In this document: in pieces, positions 18,229 through 27,429 of the stretch | How the letters are laid out: every line of letters starts with the position of its first letter | How positions within the stretch are numbered: position 1 is the stretch's first letter | NCBI GenBank assembly: GCA_002162075.1 | Contig: CP021423.1 | Coordinates: 2,790,001 to 2,854,000, forward strand | Direction of reading: 5' to 3' | DNA length: 64,000 nt | Source of the DNA: Armatimonadetes bacterium Uphvl-Ar1 | GTDB taxonomy: Bacteria > Armatimonadota > Fimbriimonadia > Fimbriimonadales > Fimbriimonadaceae | The notes under the pieces: model-generated | Told to the model about the DNA's origin: nothing | The model's database searches: none | Seen by the model: the letters and a program-made list of their open reading frames with translations, nothing else | Translations under genes and position numbers: made by a program

Positions 18229-19100
18229 ATGGCACAGCGCACGGTTGAGACGATTGAGCGACGGACGTTTCCGGAGATTAGTTTGGATGCTTTTGTGGCC
18301 GAGACGGACCGCAAAGCTCTTGCGGCGTTGCAGCGGGTGCCGTTGCTACCCAAGGTGATTTCCAAGTTCCATGAGGCGGGGGCGGATCGGTGGATTTACT
18401 GTTGGAATATGGCGATGAGCGTTCGGTGCGGACCCAAGCAGTATGGGACGGTTTATCGGATTGTTGAAGAGTGCAGTGACATTTTGGATATGCCGACTCC
18501 GGAGCTTTATCTGACGAATAATCCTTTCCCGAATGCGTTTGCAGGGGGATTGATCGGCCCTACATTACTTTGCGTTCGAGCATCATTGATACTTTGAATG
18601 ATCAGCAGCTTTATCACATGATCGGGCATGAATTAGGGCATATCAAAGCGGGTCATATTTTGTACAAGTCGGTGGCGATGGTTTTGATGCCGCTTTTGGA
18701 GATGTTGGGTCGTCGGACATTCGGCTTGGGCGATGTGGCGCAGATCGCACTGGCTTCGGCGTTTTTTGAGTGGTCACGGCAGGCGGAGATTACGGCGGAT
18801 CGAGCGGGATTGCTCTGTTCCCAGGATTTTTCGACTTCTGCGAGTGCGAACATGATGTTGACGGGCGGTCCGAATCGGTTGGCGCATGAGGCGAATGAGG
18901 CGCAGTTTTTGGATCAGGCGCGGACGTATCAGGACATGAACTTTATGGATTCGATTGGGAAGATGATGGTGTTTTTGTACTATGGGATGGGCTCAACTCA
19001 TCCGATGCCGGTTCACCGGGTTCAGCAGTTGGAGCAGTGGTACGAGAGCGGGGCGTACGGCCGGATTTTGAGTGGCAACTACGTCAAAGAAACGGCTTGA
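18229..19100 (+). CDS. M48 family zinc metalloprotease (apparent frameshift)
   Basis: The ATG at 18229 reads to 18597, ending ...NPFPNAFAGG then nonsense. The continuation is one frame over: DRPYITLRSSIIDTLNDQQL, then MIGHELGHIKAGH with the HExxH zinc site and a downstream EITADRAG. Adding one G to the G5 run at 18544-18548 gives a continuous 290-aa protein reading AGGIDRPYI. Similar to cytoplasmic or soluble M48 peptidases. The break is probably an under-called homopolymer. Confidence 0.85.
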
Positions 19101-19101
19101 C

Positions 19102-20001
19102 TTACCAATCGCGTTGAACAGCGTATCGGGCGAGGGTGGCGAGAGAGCCGGAGGCGGGGCCGAGCGGGGTGATGAGGGCGAGGGCATCTTCGACGGTTTG
19201 GTGGGCGAGTTCGCGGCTGGCTTCGAGCCCGATGAGTCGGGGGTATGTGAGCTTGTTGAGGGCGGAGTCGCTGCCGACGGCTTTGCCGAGTTGTTCGGCG
19301 GTGGAAGTTTCGTTGAGAACATCGTCAGCGACTTGAAAGGCGAGGCCGACTTTTTCGCCGAAGTTTTTGAGGTCAGTTTGAATTTGGGGGTTGGCCCCAG
19401 CGAGAATGGCTCCGATTTCGCAGCAGGCACCGAGGAGGGCACCCGTTTTGCGGGCGTGGATCGTTTGGAGAAGAGCCATGTCGCCCGCTACGCCTTCGCT
19501 TTGGATATCGAGCACTTCTCCGCCGACGAGTCCGTGAGAGCCCGCGGCTTGGGCGAGAACGCGGATGGTTTGGCTTGTGCGGATGGGGTCGGCAGGGGAT
19601 TGGGCGAGGATTTCGAATGCGAGGGCGAAGAGAGCATCGCCAGCGAGGATGGCGAGGGCTTCGCCAAAGACTTTGTGGCAAGTGGGGCGGCCCCGGCGGA
19701 GGTCGTCGTTGTCGATCGCGGGGAGATCGTCGTGTATCAGGCTGAAACAATGGACGAGTTCGATGGAACAACCGGCGTCGAGGGCGATGTCAGGCCTTGA
19801 GCCGCAAGCTTGGGCGGCAGCGATGGTGAGGACGGGGCGGAGGCGCTTTCCGGGGGCGAGGGCGGAGTACCGCATGGCGCGGTGGAGGTCGGTGGGGTGA
19901 TCCGTTTCGGGGGGAAGAAGTTCGCTGATGCGCTTGTCAACCTGCTCGCGGAATGATTGCAAGAGGAGTTCACCGGGCACGATTTGGAGTGTACCAGCCA
20001 C
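19102..20001 (-). CDS. ispA: Polyprenyl (farnesyl/geranylgeranyl) diphosphate synthase
   Basis: 299 aa, GTG start. First aspartate-rich motif DDLPAIDNDDLRRGRP and a second motif FQVADDVLNE, where the usual terminal Asp is replaced (DDVLN), plus GGEVLDIQSEG. Condenses IPP with allylic diphosphates for quinone and undecaprenyl precursors. Chain length (C15 or C20) is not decidable here. The stop lies 2 bases from the M48 stop. Confidence 0.88.
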   Translation of the reverse strand: MAGTLQIVPGELLLQSFREQVDKRISELLPPETDHPTDLHRAMRYSALAPGKRLRPVLTIAAAQACGSRPDIALDAGCSIELVHCFSLIHDDLPAIDNDDLRRGRPTCHKVFGEALAILAGDALFALAFEILAQSPADPIRTSQTIRVLAQAAGSHGLVGGEVLDIQSEGVAGDMALLQTIHARKTGALLGACCEIGAILAGANPQIQTDLKNFGEKVGLAFQVADDVLNETSTAEQLGKAVGSDSALNKLTYPRLIGLEASRELAHQTVEDALALITPLGPASGSLATLARYAVQRDW

Positions 20002-20091
20002 GTTTTCTCTACGATTTGTTACAAGTGGGGGTTAGCGGGGGTGTGAGTGTCCCACAGGTTTGAGAAATTGGGGTGGTAACGTTTCCATACG

Positions 20092-21375
20092 ATGGCAACG
20101 ATTCGTCCTTTTTGTGGCCTGCGGTTCACAGTTGAACCGGAACGACTGGCGAAAATAGTTGCGCCGCCTTACGATGTGATCTCACCGGATCAGCGCGAGG
20201 ACTTGGCGGGTCAGGATGAATTGAACGTAGTTCGGCTCACCTTGCCGGAGCAGCACAAGGACGACCGCAGTAAGTTTGTGAAATATGCTCGCAGTGCGAG
20301 TCAGTTGGAGGAGTGGCGTCGCGATGGGGTGATTGCCCGAGAGGAAGTCCCTGCCTATTACCGGTACTCGCAGAAATTTAGTGTTCCCGGATCCCACGAA
20401 GTTTTTGAACGAACCAAGCTGGTCGCGACGATCAAGGTTGAGCCGTATTCGGAGAAAGTTGTTTTGCCGCACGAGCAGACATTTCCGAAGCACAAGGAAG
20501 ATCGCATGCGAATTTTGGAGGCCACTCGGAGCCATTTGGAGTGTATTTTTGGGCTGTATGAAGATGGGGATGGGAGTTTGCACGGTTTGGTGACCGGGGC
20601 TCCAGGGGAAATTGTCGCGGACATTACGACGTCGGATGATGGGATCGAACATTGTTTTGAGCGGATTTCAGATGGGGCGGCGATTGAGGCAATTACGGGG
20701 GCGATGGCGGATCGATCGGTATGGATTGCGGATGGTCACCACCGATACGAGACAGCTTTGGCCTTTCGGGAGGCGCTGGGCGAACGCGAAGGATTGGTTC
20801 CGGAGGATTTCATGATGATGGCATTGTGCAGCATCAGTGATCCCGGATTGGTGTTGTTGCCGACCCATCGGATTCTCAAGTCGATGCCCCTTTCGGCAGA
20901 AGAGCTACGAGCCAAGTTAGATTCTGAATTTGAGCTTGCTAATACGCCAAATCAGGAGATTTTTGGCCGATTGCAAGAAGTCGAAACTTCCGGTGGACGG
21001 GCGTTGGGAATTGCCTTGCCGGGGGGGACAGGGATTGTCGCGACAGTTCGTGATTTGGATCGTTTAGTGGCTCAGATGGGCGCGAGCGGGGGGGATGATC
21101 TCCAACGGTTGGACGTAACTATTCTGCATAGTTATGTTTTTGGTCAGATTTTGGGATTGACGGGACATGACTTCTTCAGTTACACCCGTTTGGAGCAGGA
21201 GGCCTTGGATTCAGTAGAGTCGGGCTCTCCGGCGGCGTTTTTGATGAACCCACCGACAGTGGACGATATGCGCCGGATTGCTGAGGGCGGCGACTTTATG
21301 CCTCAGAAGAGTACTTACTACTATCCAAAGTTGCTCAGCGGCATGGTGATGTGGTCTTTGAAGGACTTTGTCTGA
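20092..21375 (+). CDS. DUF1015 family protein
   Basis: 427 aa. Strong DUF1015 pattern: RPFCGLRFTVEPERLAKIVA, PPYDVISPDQRE, NVVRLTLPEQ, YYRYSQKF, WIADGHHRYETALAFRE and a C-terminal AAFLMNPPTVDDMRRIAEGG, MPQKSTYYYPKLLSG. The family is widespread but uncharacterised; it is sometimes found near serine biosynthesis genes, which are not here. It overlaps the next gene by 1 base. Confidence 0.9.
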   Translation: MATIRPFCGLRFTVEPERLAKIVAPPYDVISPDQREDLAGQDELNVVRLTLPEQHKDDRSKFVKYARSASQLEEWRRDGVIAREEVPAYYRYSQKFSVPGSHEVFERTKLVATIKVEPYSEKVVLPHEQTFPKHKEDRMRILEATRSHLECIFGLYEDGDGSLHGLVTGAPGEIVADITTSDDGIEHCFERISDGAAIEAITGAMADRSVWIADGHHRYETALAFREALGEREGLVPEDFMMMALCSISDPGLVLLPTHRILKSMPLSAEELRAKLDSEFELANTPNQEIFGRLQEVETSGGRALGIALPGGTGIVATVRDLDRLVAQMGASGGDDLQRLDVTILHSYVFGQILGLTGHDFFSYTRLEQEALDSVESGSPAAFLMNPPTVDDMRRIAEGGDFMPQKSTYYYPKLLSGMVMWSLKDFV

Positions 21376-22181
21376 TGAAGATTCAGCTTTTGGGGACGGG
21401 TGGGGCGGACGGGATACCGGGTCTTTATAGTGATTCTCGGGTGAGTCAACACGCCCGCGCCTTTGGAGGGAAGGATATTCGTTCGCGCAGTGCGGCTTTG
21501 GTAGATGATTGTTTGAAACTGGATTTGGGGCCCGACACCTGGAGCCAGATGGCGTTGTACGGGCTTGATGCTCGGGATTGGACAGCTCTGCTGTTCACGC
21601 ACTCTGATGCAGACCATTTTGCGCCAGACGAATTGATGTATACGCTTTATCCATTTAATGACTTTGAATTCGTAGGGTTCGTGGTTTATGCAAATTTACG
21701 GATTTGTCGGCGGATTTTGGAGAAGTTTCCGGAGTGGCCGGTGGAGATGCGGACAACGAAGAGTTTTGAGTCTTTCCAGCATGGGGGTTATGTGATCACT
21801 CCGGTTCGGGCGCACCACTTGGATGACGAGGATGCGCATAACTACTTGATTTCGGATGGTCGGAGCACTCTGCTTTACGGGACGGACACGGGGATTTGGG
21901 ATGAGCCGACATGGGAATACTTATCGGGGGTGAAATTAGACTGTTTGGTCTTGGAATGTTCAGAGGGGCTTGCTAGTACGGCTTATGATGGTCATTTAGA
22001 TGCGGCGGAGTTTGAGATGGTGTTGAATCGGCTGAGAAGAATGGGGACGGTGGTTGATGCGACTCAAGTTTGGACGACGCACCATAGCCAGCTCGGAGAA
22101 GCGACCCATTCGGAATTGGAAGCTCATTTCACTTCGATGGGCGTGAATATTGGGTTTGATGGGGTCGAGATTCAATTCTAG
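21375..22181 (+). CDS. MBL-fold metallo-hydrolase
   Basis: 268 aa, starting MKIQLLGTGGADGIPGLYSD where ATG overlaps the DUF1015 TGA. Metal motif THSDADHF, then HHLDDEDAHNYLI and TDTGIWDE, with a final THHSQL. Resembles PhnP / RNase Z-like hydrolases; the HxHxDH motif is reduced to HSDADH. Substrate unknown. Confidence 0.85.
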   Translation: MKIQLLGTGGADGIPGLYSDSRVSQHARAFGGKDIRSRSAALVDDCLKLDLGPDTWSQMALYGLDARDWTALLFTHSDADHFAPDELMYTLYPFNDFEFVGFVVYANLRICRRILEKFPEWPVEMRTTKSFESFQHGGYVITPVRAHHLDDEDAHNYLISDGRSTLLYGTDTGIWDEPTWEYLSGVKLDCLVLECSEGLASTAYDGHLDAAEFEMVLNRLRRMGTVVDATQVWTTHHSQLGEATHSELEAHFTSMGVNIGFDGVEIQF

Positions 22182-22191
22182 ACTGAATGAT

Positions 22192-23031
22192 CTAAGAAAA
22201 GCTTCGGAATTTATCGGGTTGACCGCTAGGGTCACGGAATATCCATGCGAGGACTCCGCCGATGACGCCAATGATGGCAACTACGCCAAGCAGTCCGACT
22301 CCGGGGAAAGCGATTGACGAGTAGGCTGCGGCGGGAAGGAGGAGGGCGATGAGGGCCCATCCGATGACGAGCTTGGCGAATGCGCCAGAACGAGTGCCTA
22401 CTTTACGGCTCAGAAGAAGCAAGTATGGTGCTTCGCAGTTGATGCAATTGATGAGGCCAGGGCGATTTTTTGCGCCGCATTTGGGGCAAGCAACGGGCAT
22501 ATGTCGTTTGGGGTTGGTGGCTTCAATTCGCCACTTTTTGATCATGATTTCTTCGCTCCGGTACATGTCGCGCATTGATCGGTTGTGAAATGCGTCGGGT
22601 TCAGAGGGAATTCTTTCGAGTGTTTGTTCGGCGATCGCGATGGCGTGTCCGTGGTATCCGGCTTGGAAGAGGCTGTCGGCAAGCTTGAACCAGGCAGGAA
22701 AGTTATCGTGGCGTGTGGAGAGTTCGAGGAAGGCGCGGTCGATATGTTCGCTATTGATTTCCCGGAGGTCATGCCGATCGAGATAATTCTGGGCGAATGG
22801 GAACATGACTACTAGGGATATAACGCCAATGACGGCGGTTCCCATGATGATCGGTGATTTGCTCATGAGGGCCATGAACATGGTGCCGATGAGCACGAAG
22901 ATGGTGAGGATGCCGGCGAGGGGATCGATGTCCCCGCTCACTGTCCATTTCATCACAATGAGACTGACGACGGCAAAAATCGGCACCAAGGCGACGATAC
23001 TAATGAGGGTGCCTAAAGCCTCTCCTATCAT
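22192..23031 (-). CDS. Multi-spanning membrane protein with a zinc-ribbon segment
   Basis: 279 aa, unrecognised family. Three or four hydrophobic segments at the N-terminus (first ~85 aa), a soluble middle with TPR-like helices (WFKLADSLFQAGYHGHAIAI), a CPKCG...CINCE zinc ribbon near 181-203 and two hydrophobic segments before a short tail. Last gene of the minus-strand run from the sigma factor. Confidence 0.75.
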   Translation of the reverse strand: MIGEALGTLISIVALVPIFAVVSLIVMKWTVSGDIDPLAGILTIFVLIGTMFMALMSKSPIIMGTAVIGVISLVVMFPFAQNYLDRHDLREINSEHIDRAFLELSTRHDNFPAWFKLADSLFQAGYHGHAIAIAEQTLERIPSEPDAFHNRSMRDMYRSEEIMIKKWRIEATNPKRHMPVACPKCGAKNRPGLINCINCEAPYLLLLSRKVGTRSGAFAKLVIGWALIALLLPAAAYSSIAFPGVGLLGVVAIIGVIGGVLAWIFRDPSGQPDKFRSFS

Positions 23032-23064
23032 GCCTTGTATTATACGGCGGTTTGAACGAAGTCG

Positions 23065-23397
23065 TTAAACTTTTTCGAGGTCTTGTTCACGAACGAGGAG
23101 GACGTAGTTGGGAGTGAAGTTTTGCTCCTCTTTGGAGAGCAACTTCTTGATTTCTTCGTTGGTGTTTTCCGCGAATTTTGTTCGGATTCGGTCGGTCGCG
23201 ACTTTGTGAACATCTTTGGGGATGTCAACGAGTGAGTCGATGTCGATGGTGACAGCAACTTCGTCTTTACCGTAGTGATTGGAGATAACTCCGACCATGC
23301 CTTGCATATGCTCAAAGAACATATGAACTTTACGATCCTCTTCTGTGACCGGTCGGGTGATGATTCGGACGCGATCGCCTTCTTTGAGTTTTGACAT
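23065..23397 (-). CDS. Small conserved-looking hypothetical protein
   Basis: 110 aa from MSKLKEGDRVRIITRPVTEE. The start is chosen at 23397 because a longer frame to 23619 would run through lpxA. KEGDRVRI and GVISNHYGKDEVAVTI look like a small SH3-like barrel (KOW style), followed by a helical part. It lies 10 bases after lpxA, in the same transcript. Function unknown. Confidence 0.7.
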   Translation of the reverse strand: MSKLKEGDRVRIITRPVTEEDRKVHMFFEHMQGMVGVISNHYGKDEVAVTIDIDSLVDIPKDVHKVATDRIRTKFAENTNEEIKKLLSKEEQNFTPNYVLLVREQDLEKV

Positions 23398-23407
23398 TGA
23401 GTTGAGT

Positions 23408-24196
23408 TTACCTTTGGTCGCCGCGACCATTTTTCCCCTGATAGAGCCGTTCCATGAATGCGATGAGGTACTTGACTTCTTCGGTTTGGGGGACTTCTCT
23501 TTGGACGATTTCGATGGCGTTACTGAGGGCGAGTTTGGACTTGAAGATGAGTTTGCAGGCTTTGTGGAGAGCCATGCGTTCGTCGGGTTTGATGCCGATC
23601 CGACGGAGTCCGATTGCATTGATATCGTAGACAGTTTGCTCGACCCCTTCGACGATCATGAACGGGGGAACATCGCGGGCGATTCGGCTCATTCCGCCGA
23701 CCATGGCCATTTTTCCGATGCGGACAAATTGGTGGACTCCGACCATTCCGCCGATGGTGGCTTTTTCTTCAATGGTGACGTGTCCGGCAATGGCGACGTT
23801 GTTTGTGATCGTGCAGTCGTCGGTGATGGTGCCGTTGTGGCCCATGTGCACAAATGCCATGATGTAGTTGCGATTCCCGACGATGGTTTTGTTACCCGCT
23901 CCAGTAGCCCGGTGGATGGTGACAAATTCGCCAATAAAATTATCGTCTCCGATTTCGAGGAAAGTTTCCTCTCCTGAGTATTTACGGTCTTGGGGGTCTC
24001 CGCCGAGGATGGCACCTTGATTGATGTAGTTTCGATCACCGAGGACGGTATTGGTTCGGATGGTGACGTGGGGACGGAGGATGCATCCGTTACCCAGAAC
24101 CGCTTTTGGTTCAACGATGCAAAATGGCCCGATTTCCACATCTTGAGCGATGTGGGCTTGGGGGCTGATGATTGCGGTCGGGTGGATGTTTTGCAA
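23408..24196 (-). CDS. lpxA: Acyl-ACP--UDP-N-acetylglucosamine O-acyltransferase
   Basis: 262 aa, left-handed beta helix with hexapeptide repeats (IHPTAIISPQAHIAQDVEIG onward). The catalytic His is in FVHMGHNGTI (His120). C-terminal helical domain RRIGIKPDERMALHKACKLI. First step of lipid A synthesis. Three bases after fabZ, as in many diderms. Confidence 0.95.
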   Translation of the reverse strand: MQNIHPTAIISPQAHIAQDVEIGPFCIVEPKAVLGNGCILRPHVTIRTNTVLGDRNYINQGAILGGDPQDRKYSGEETFLEIGDDNFIGEFVTIHRATGAGNKTIVGNRNYIMAFVHMGHNGTITDDCTITNNVAIAGHVTIEEKATIGGMVGVHQFVRIGKMAMVGGMSRIARDVPPFMIVEGVEQTVYDINAIGLRRIGIKPDERMALHKACKLIFKSKLALSNAIEIVQREVPQTEEVKYLIAFMERLYQGKNGRGDQR

Positions 24197-24199
24197 GGT

Positions 24200-24628
24200 T
24201 TACTCAGTTCTTAGAAGTTTGAAAGTGAGGAACATTTCAGCGGCGACCTGTCCATCGACGGTGGCGACTCCGCGAATTTTGCCAACGGATGTTTTGAATT
24301 TGAGCAGTTCAATTTCCATTCGGAGTTGATCACCGGGGACGACTTGCCTTCGGAATTTTATTTCGTCGATGGAGCCGATTACGGGGATCATGCCTTGCAG
24401 TTCGGGATCGGCGAGGAGGATGACGGCTCCACACTGGGCCATTGCTTCGACGATAAGGACTCCGGGCATGATTGGAAGTCCAGGATAGTGGCCTTGGAAA
24501 TGCGGTTCATTGATCGTGACATTTTTGATGCCGACACACCGCTTACGAGGCTCGACCTCAATGATCCTGTCGACCATGAGGATGGGGTAGCGGTGGGGGA
24601 GATACCGCATGATTTCTTGGATATCCAT
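24200..24628 (-). CDS. fabZ: 3-hydroxyacyl-ACP dehydratase
   Basis: 142 aa hot-dog fold. Catalytic His47 (HFQGHYPGLPIMPGV) and Glu61 (VLIVEAMAQ). The start MDIQEIMRYLPHRYP at 24628 is preferred over the upstream ATG at 24691, which overlaps the 3' end of the DedA gene. Dehydrates 3-hydroxyacyl-ACP, the pool shared with LpxA. Confidence 0.95.
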   Translation of the reverse strand: MDIQEIMRYLPHRYPILMVDRIIEVEPRKRCVGIKNVTINEPHFQGHYPGLPIMPGVLIVEAMAQCGAVILLADPELQGMIPVIGSIDEIKFRRQVVPGDQLRMEIELLKFKTSVGKIRGVATVDGQVAAEMFLTFKLLRTE

Positions 24629-24659
24629 AGCTTCCAAAACGAGACTATTATGGCTTGAT

Positions 24660-25346
24660 TTAGGTTGCGGTGTTAAGGTCCGCTTTTTCACTTTCTTCCG
24701 GCTCAGATATGGGAGAAGATTTTGCGGCTCTTTTCTCTTTAATGACTTCTTTTACAATCGCGACGAGACTGAGGAGGATGACGCCGAGGATGACTTTTTC
24801 AAAGTTCTCGTGAACCCAGGGAATCTCCCCGAGGAGGTATCCGGCACCAACACAAATCCAGACCCAGAGGAAACTTCCAAGTATGCATTTGGGGAGGTAT
24901 TCCCTAAAGGGCATTGCATCCATACCGGCAACAAATGGTGCAACGGTTCGGACGATGGGGACAAATCGTCCCATGATGATGGTTTTGCTGCCGTGTTTTT
25001 TGTAGAACGCTTGAGTCCGGCTGAGCCAGTGGGGATTAAAAAATTTGGCTTTGAATAGGAACCGTTTGCCAAAGAACTTGCCGCAATGAAAATTCACTGT
25101 GTCACCGAGAACGGCGGCGAATGGGAGCCCGAAAAGAAGAAGTGGAAGGGAAAAGCCTTTGCCAGGATGGGCGAAGAGTCCAGCGGCAAAGAGAAGAGAG
25201 TCGCCGGGCAGGAATGGCATGATGACAACCCCTGTTTCCACGAAGAGTATTGCGAAGAGAAATCCGTGGGCGAGGAATCCGTATTGGGTGATGAGGATCT
25301 GAAGTTGCTCGTCGATGTGAAGGATGAAGTGGATGAGATTGCCCAT
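24660..25346 (-). CDS. DedA family membrane protein
   Basis: 228 aa, several membrane helices. DedA/SNARE-associated signature: FLPGDSLLFAAGLFA, FGKRFLFKAKFFNPHWLSRT, FVPIVRTVAPFVAGMDAMPF with the conserved Arg. Members handle polyprenyl-phosphate or phosphatidylethanolamine flipping. Lies between a sigma factor and fabZ-lpxA. Confidence 0.9.
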   Translation of the reverse strand: MGNLIHFILHIDEQLQILITQYGFLAHGFLFAILFVETGVVIMPFLPGDSLLFAAGLFAHPGKGFSLPLLLFGLPFAAVLGDTVNFHCGKFFGKRFLFKAKFFNPHWLSRTQAFYKKHGSKTIIMGRFVPIVRTVAPFVAGMDAMPFREYLPKCILGSFLWVWICVGAGYLLGEIPWVHENFEKVILGVILLSLVAIVKEVIKEKRAAKSSPISEPEESEKADLNTAT

Positions 25347-25392
25347 TGGCCGACCAGATAATGAGTGTTACAAATTGGATGTCGATTCTGTT

Positions 25393-26259
25393 TTAGCTTA
25401 AGAATTCTCGGGTCTTTCGGCGACTTGCCAGGGTGCGGAGTTTTTTGATCGCCTGGATTTCGATTTGCCGGACTCGTTCGCGTGTAATTTTGAGTTCTTG
25501 GCTGAGCTCATCGCGGAAGCTAGTGGTGCCATCATCGTTTCGGAGTCGGTAGGTGACAACCCTTCGCTCTCGGTCAGAGAGGAGGTTGAGGAATTCATGG
25601 AGCTCTTCGATTATTTCGCTCTCGAGAATAATGGCTTCTGGGTTACGGGCAGCGCTGTCGGGAAGTAGGCTGCCGAGGGTGGAGCTTTCCCCATCGCCAA
25701 CCCGAATATCTAGGCTGATTAAGTCCTGAGAGGCTTGGACGAGCGAGTTCAGTTTTTTCACAGTCATTCCTAGCTCGCGGGCGATTTGCTCGGGGGTTGG
25801 CTCTTCCCCGTTGGCTTGAGTGAGATCAGTTCGTGCTTTTTCGACTCGTCGGAGGGCTTGACTGATGTGAGACGGGAGTCGAATGGTCTTGGCTTTGCAG
25901 TCTACGGCGCGACCAATGGATTGTTTGATCCAGTGGGTAGCGTAGGTGGAGAATCTAAAGCCTTTGTTCGGGTCGAACCGGCTGATTGCGGTGATGAGAC
26001 CGATGATTCCTTCTTGGATCAAGTCTTCGAGCGGGATACTTCGAGAATAGTATGATTTTGCGATGTTGATGACGAGTCGGATATTTGATTCGATGAGACG
26101 TTCTTTTGCATCTGCCGAACCGTTCTGCGCGGCGACCGTGAGTTCTTTTTCTTCTTCAGCACTAAGGAGTGGGGCTTGGGTGAGCCTATTTAGGTAGGTG
26201 GCGAGTGAAGAATCTTGGACGGTGTGATGTCTGTGCATTCCTGCGCTACTGTTATCCAC
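25393..26259 (-). CDS. RNA polymerase sigma factor, RpoD/RpoS-like group
   Basis: 288 aa. Region 1.2 (DSSLATYLNRLTQAPLLSAE), 2.2-2.4 (RLVINIAKSYYSRSIPLEDL; TYATHWIKQSIGRAVD), region 3, and a complete region 4 (RERRVVTYRLRNDDG; ITRERVRQIEIQAIKKLRTL). It lacks the large 1.1 domain, so it is a group 2 type rather than the primary factor. GTG start; an in-frame ATG lies at 26238. TATAAA on the minus strand at 26268-26273 is 8 bases upstream of the GTG. Confidence 0.9.
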   Translation of the reverse strand: MDNSSAGMHRHHTVQDSSLATYLNRLTQAPLLSAEEEKELTVAAQNGSADAKERLIESNIRLVINIAKSYYSRSIPLEDLIQEGIIGLITAISRFDPNKGFRFSTYATHWIKQSIGRAVDCKAKTIRLPSHISQALRRVEKARTDLTQANGEEPTPEQIARELGMTVKKLNSLVQASQDLISLDIRVGDGESSTLGSLLPDSAARNPEAIILESEIIEELHEFLNLLSDRERRVVTYRLRNDDGTTSFRDELSQELKITRERVRQIEIQAIKKLRTLASRRKTREFLS

Positions 26260-26439
26260 GGAATCTTTTTATAAAGGTTTCGCGGGTAGTCATTCGGGGA
26301 GCAATCCCTGTGCCAAGTCTGGTTGGTACAAGATTTCTCGGGGGACGGGGTACTTATTTGACGTTCGGTGGGGGTTAAAGTTCTCGTTTTGGATCGGCTG
26401 GACATTGGGATTCGGTCAAAATGAGGTTGGTCGGAAGGG

Positions 26440-27429
26440 ATGGCGTTTAACGAAGAGCAGTTTTTGCAACAGCGGATCCAAGGGTGGACTCGTTTGTCGA
26501 TGTTGTGTGAGAAGGCTGCGCGTACGTTTCGGGATTTGTCGGGGGCGGAAATTGTCGAGTATGTTCGGCTTTACCGCCAGGCGTCAGGGGATTTGGCTTA
26601 TATGTCTTCACATTCCACGAATCGTGATGTCGTTGTTTACTTAAATGCACTAGTTAGTCGGGCTTATGGTCAGCTTTATCGTTCGCGAGTGGCGAAGTTT
26701 GGGACAGTTGTTCAGCAGGGGTTGTGGCTTGCGGCAGATACATTCCGGCGCCGGATTTGGTTCTTTGTTTTGTCGGCGGCAATCTTTTTTGGGGCAGCGT
26801 TTTATGCAGCGGGGATGATGACGATTCGACCGGAGACAAAGGGATATTTCATTTCGCCGGAGATGGAGCCGCTGTTTGACGGGTGGAAAGAAGGGAAATT
26901 TGATGGGCGGTCAGCGGATGAGGGGCTGATGATGACGGGGTTTTATGCGAGTAACAACCCAAGGGTTGGGATTATCACGATTGGAGTTGCCGCCGGAACA
27001 GTGGGGATCGGTTCAACGATTTTGATTTGGCAAAATGGCGTAATGCTCGGCTCTTTAGGCAAAGAGATGAATGATGTGGGTCAATTGGGATTTTTGCTAA
27101 GTTCGGTTGCTCCGCATGGGGTTAGTGAGATAGGAGGGATATTTGTGGCTGGTGCGGCGGGATATGTTTTGGCTTTTGGGATTTTGGCTCCGGGTCGCCG
27201 GCGATGGATTGATTCGTTGAAATACGCGGGGAAGGATGGGTTTGTGTTAGCGGTGCTGGCGTTGATATTGATTGCGGCAGCGGCTCCGATTGAGGGCTTT
27301 TTTAGTTTTAACCCTGCTGTGCCCCAGATTGCGAAAACGGTTTTTGCCTTAATCGCATTGACGGGTTGGACAGCGTTTTTTGGACTCTATGGTCGGAACA
27401 AAACTGCGGCGGATATGGGATTAGAGTAA
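26440..27429 (+). CDS. SpoIIM / stage II sporulation protein M family membrane protein
   Basis: 329 aa, start after GGAAGGG. Soluble N-terminal third (FLQQRIQGWTRLSMLCEKAA; VVYLNALVSRAYGQLYRS), then about five membrane helices. SSVAPHGVSEIGGIFVAGAA is the SpoIIM (DUF95) motif. In Bacillus SpoIIM acts with SpoIID/P in peptidoglycan remodelling; in non-sporulating bacteria its role is unclear. The 3' end overlaps the convergent glycosyltransferase by 9 bases. Confidence 0.82.
   Translation: MAFNEEQFLQQRIQGWTRLSMLCEKAARTFRDLSGAEIVEYVRLYRQASGDLAYMSSHSTNRDVVVYLNALVSRAYGQLYRSRVAKFGTVVQQGLWLAADTFRRRIWFFVLSAAIFFGAAFYAAGMMTIRPETKGYFISPEMEPLFDGWKEGKFDGRSADEGLMMTGFYASNNPRVGIITIGVAAGTVGIGSTILIWQNGVMLGSLGKEMNDVGQLGFLLSSVAPHGVSEIGGIFVAGAAGYVLAFGILAPGRRRWIDSLKYAGKDGFVLAVLALILIAAAAPIEGFFSFNPAVPQIAKTVFALIALTGWTAFFGLYGRNKTAADMGLE

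Noticed and set aside
19072-19800. 242-aa ORF antisense to the prenyl synthase gene
   Set aside because: Glu/Gly-rich translation is the mirror of a GC-skewed coding strand; the minus-strand enzyme motifs are clear.
23408-23977. Long + strand ORF over lpxA
   Set aside because: Shadow ORF with acidic low-complexity translation; lpxA motifs are on the minus strand.
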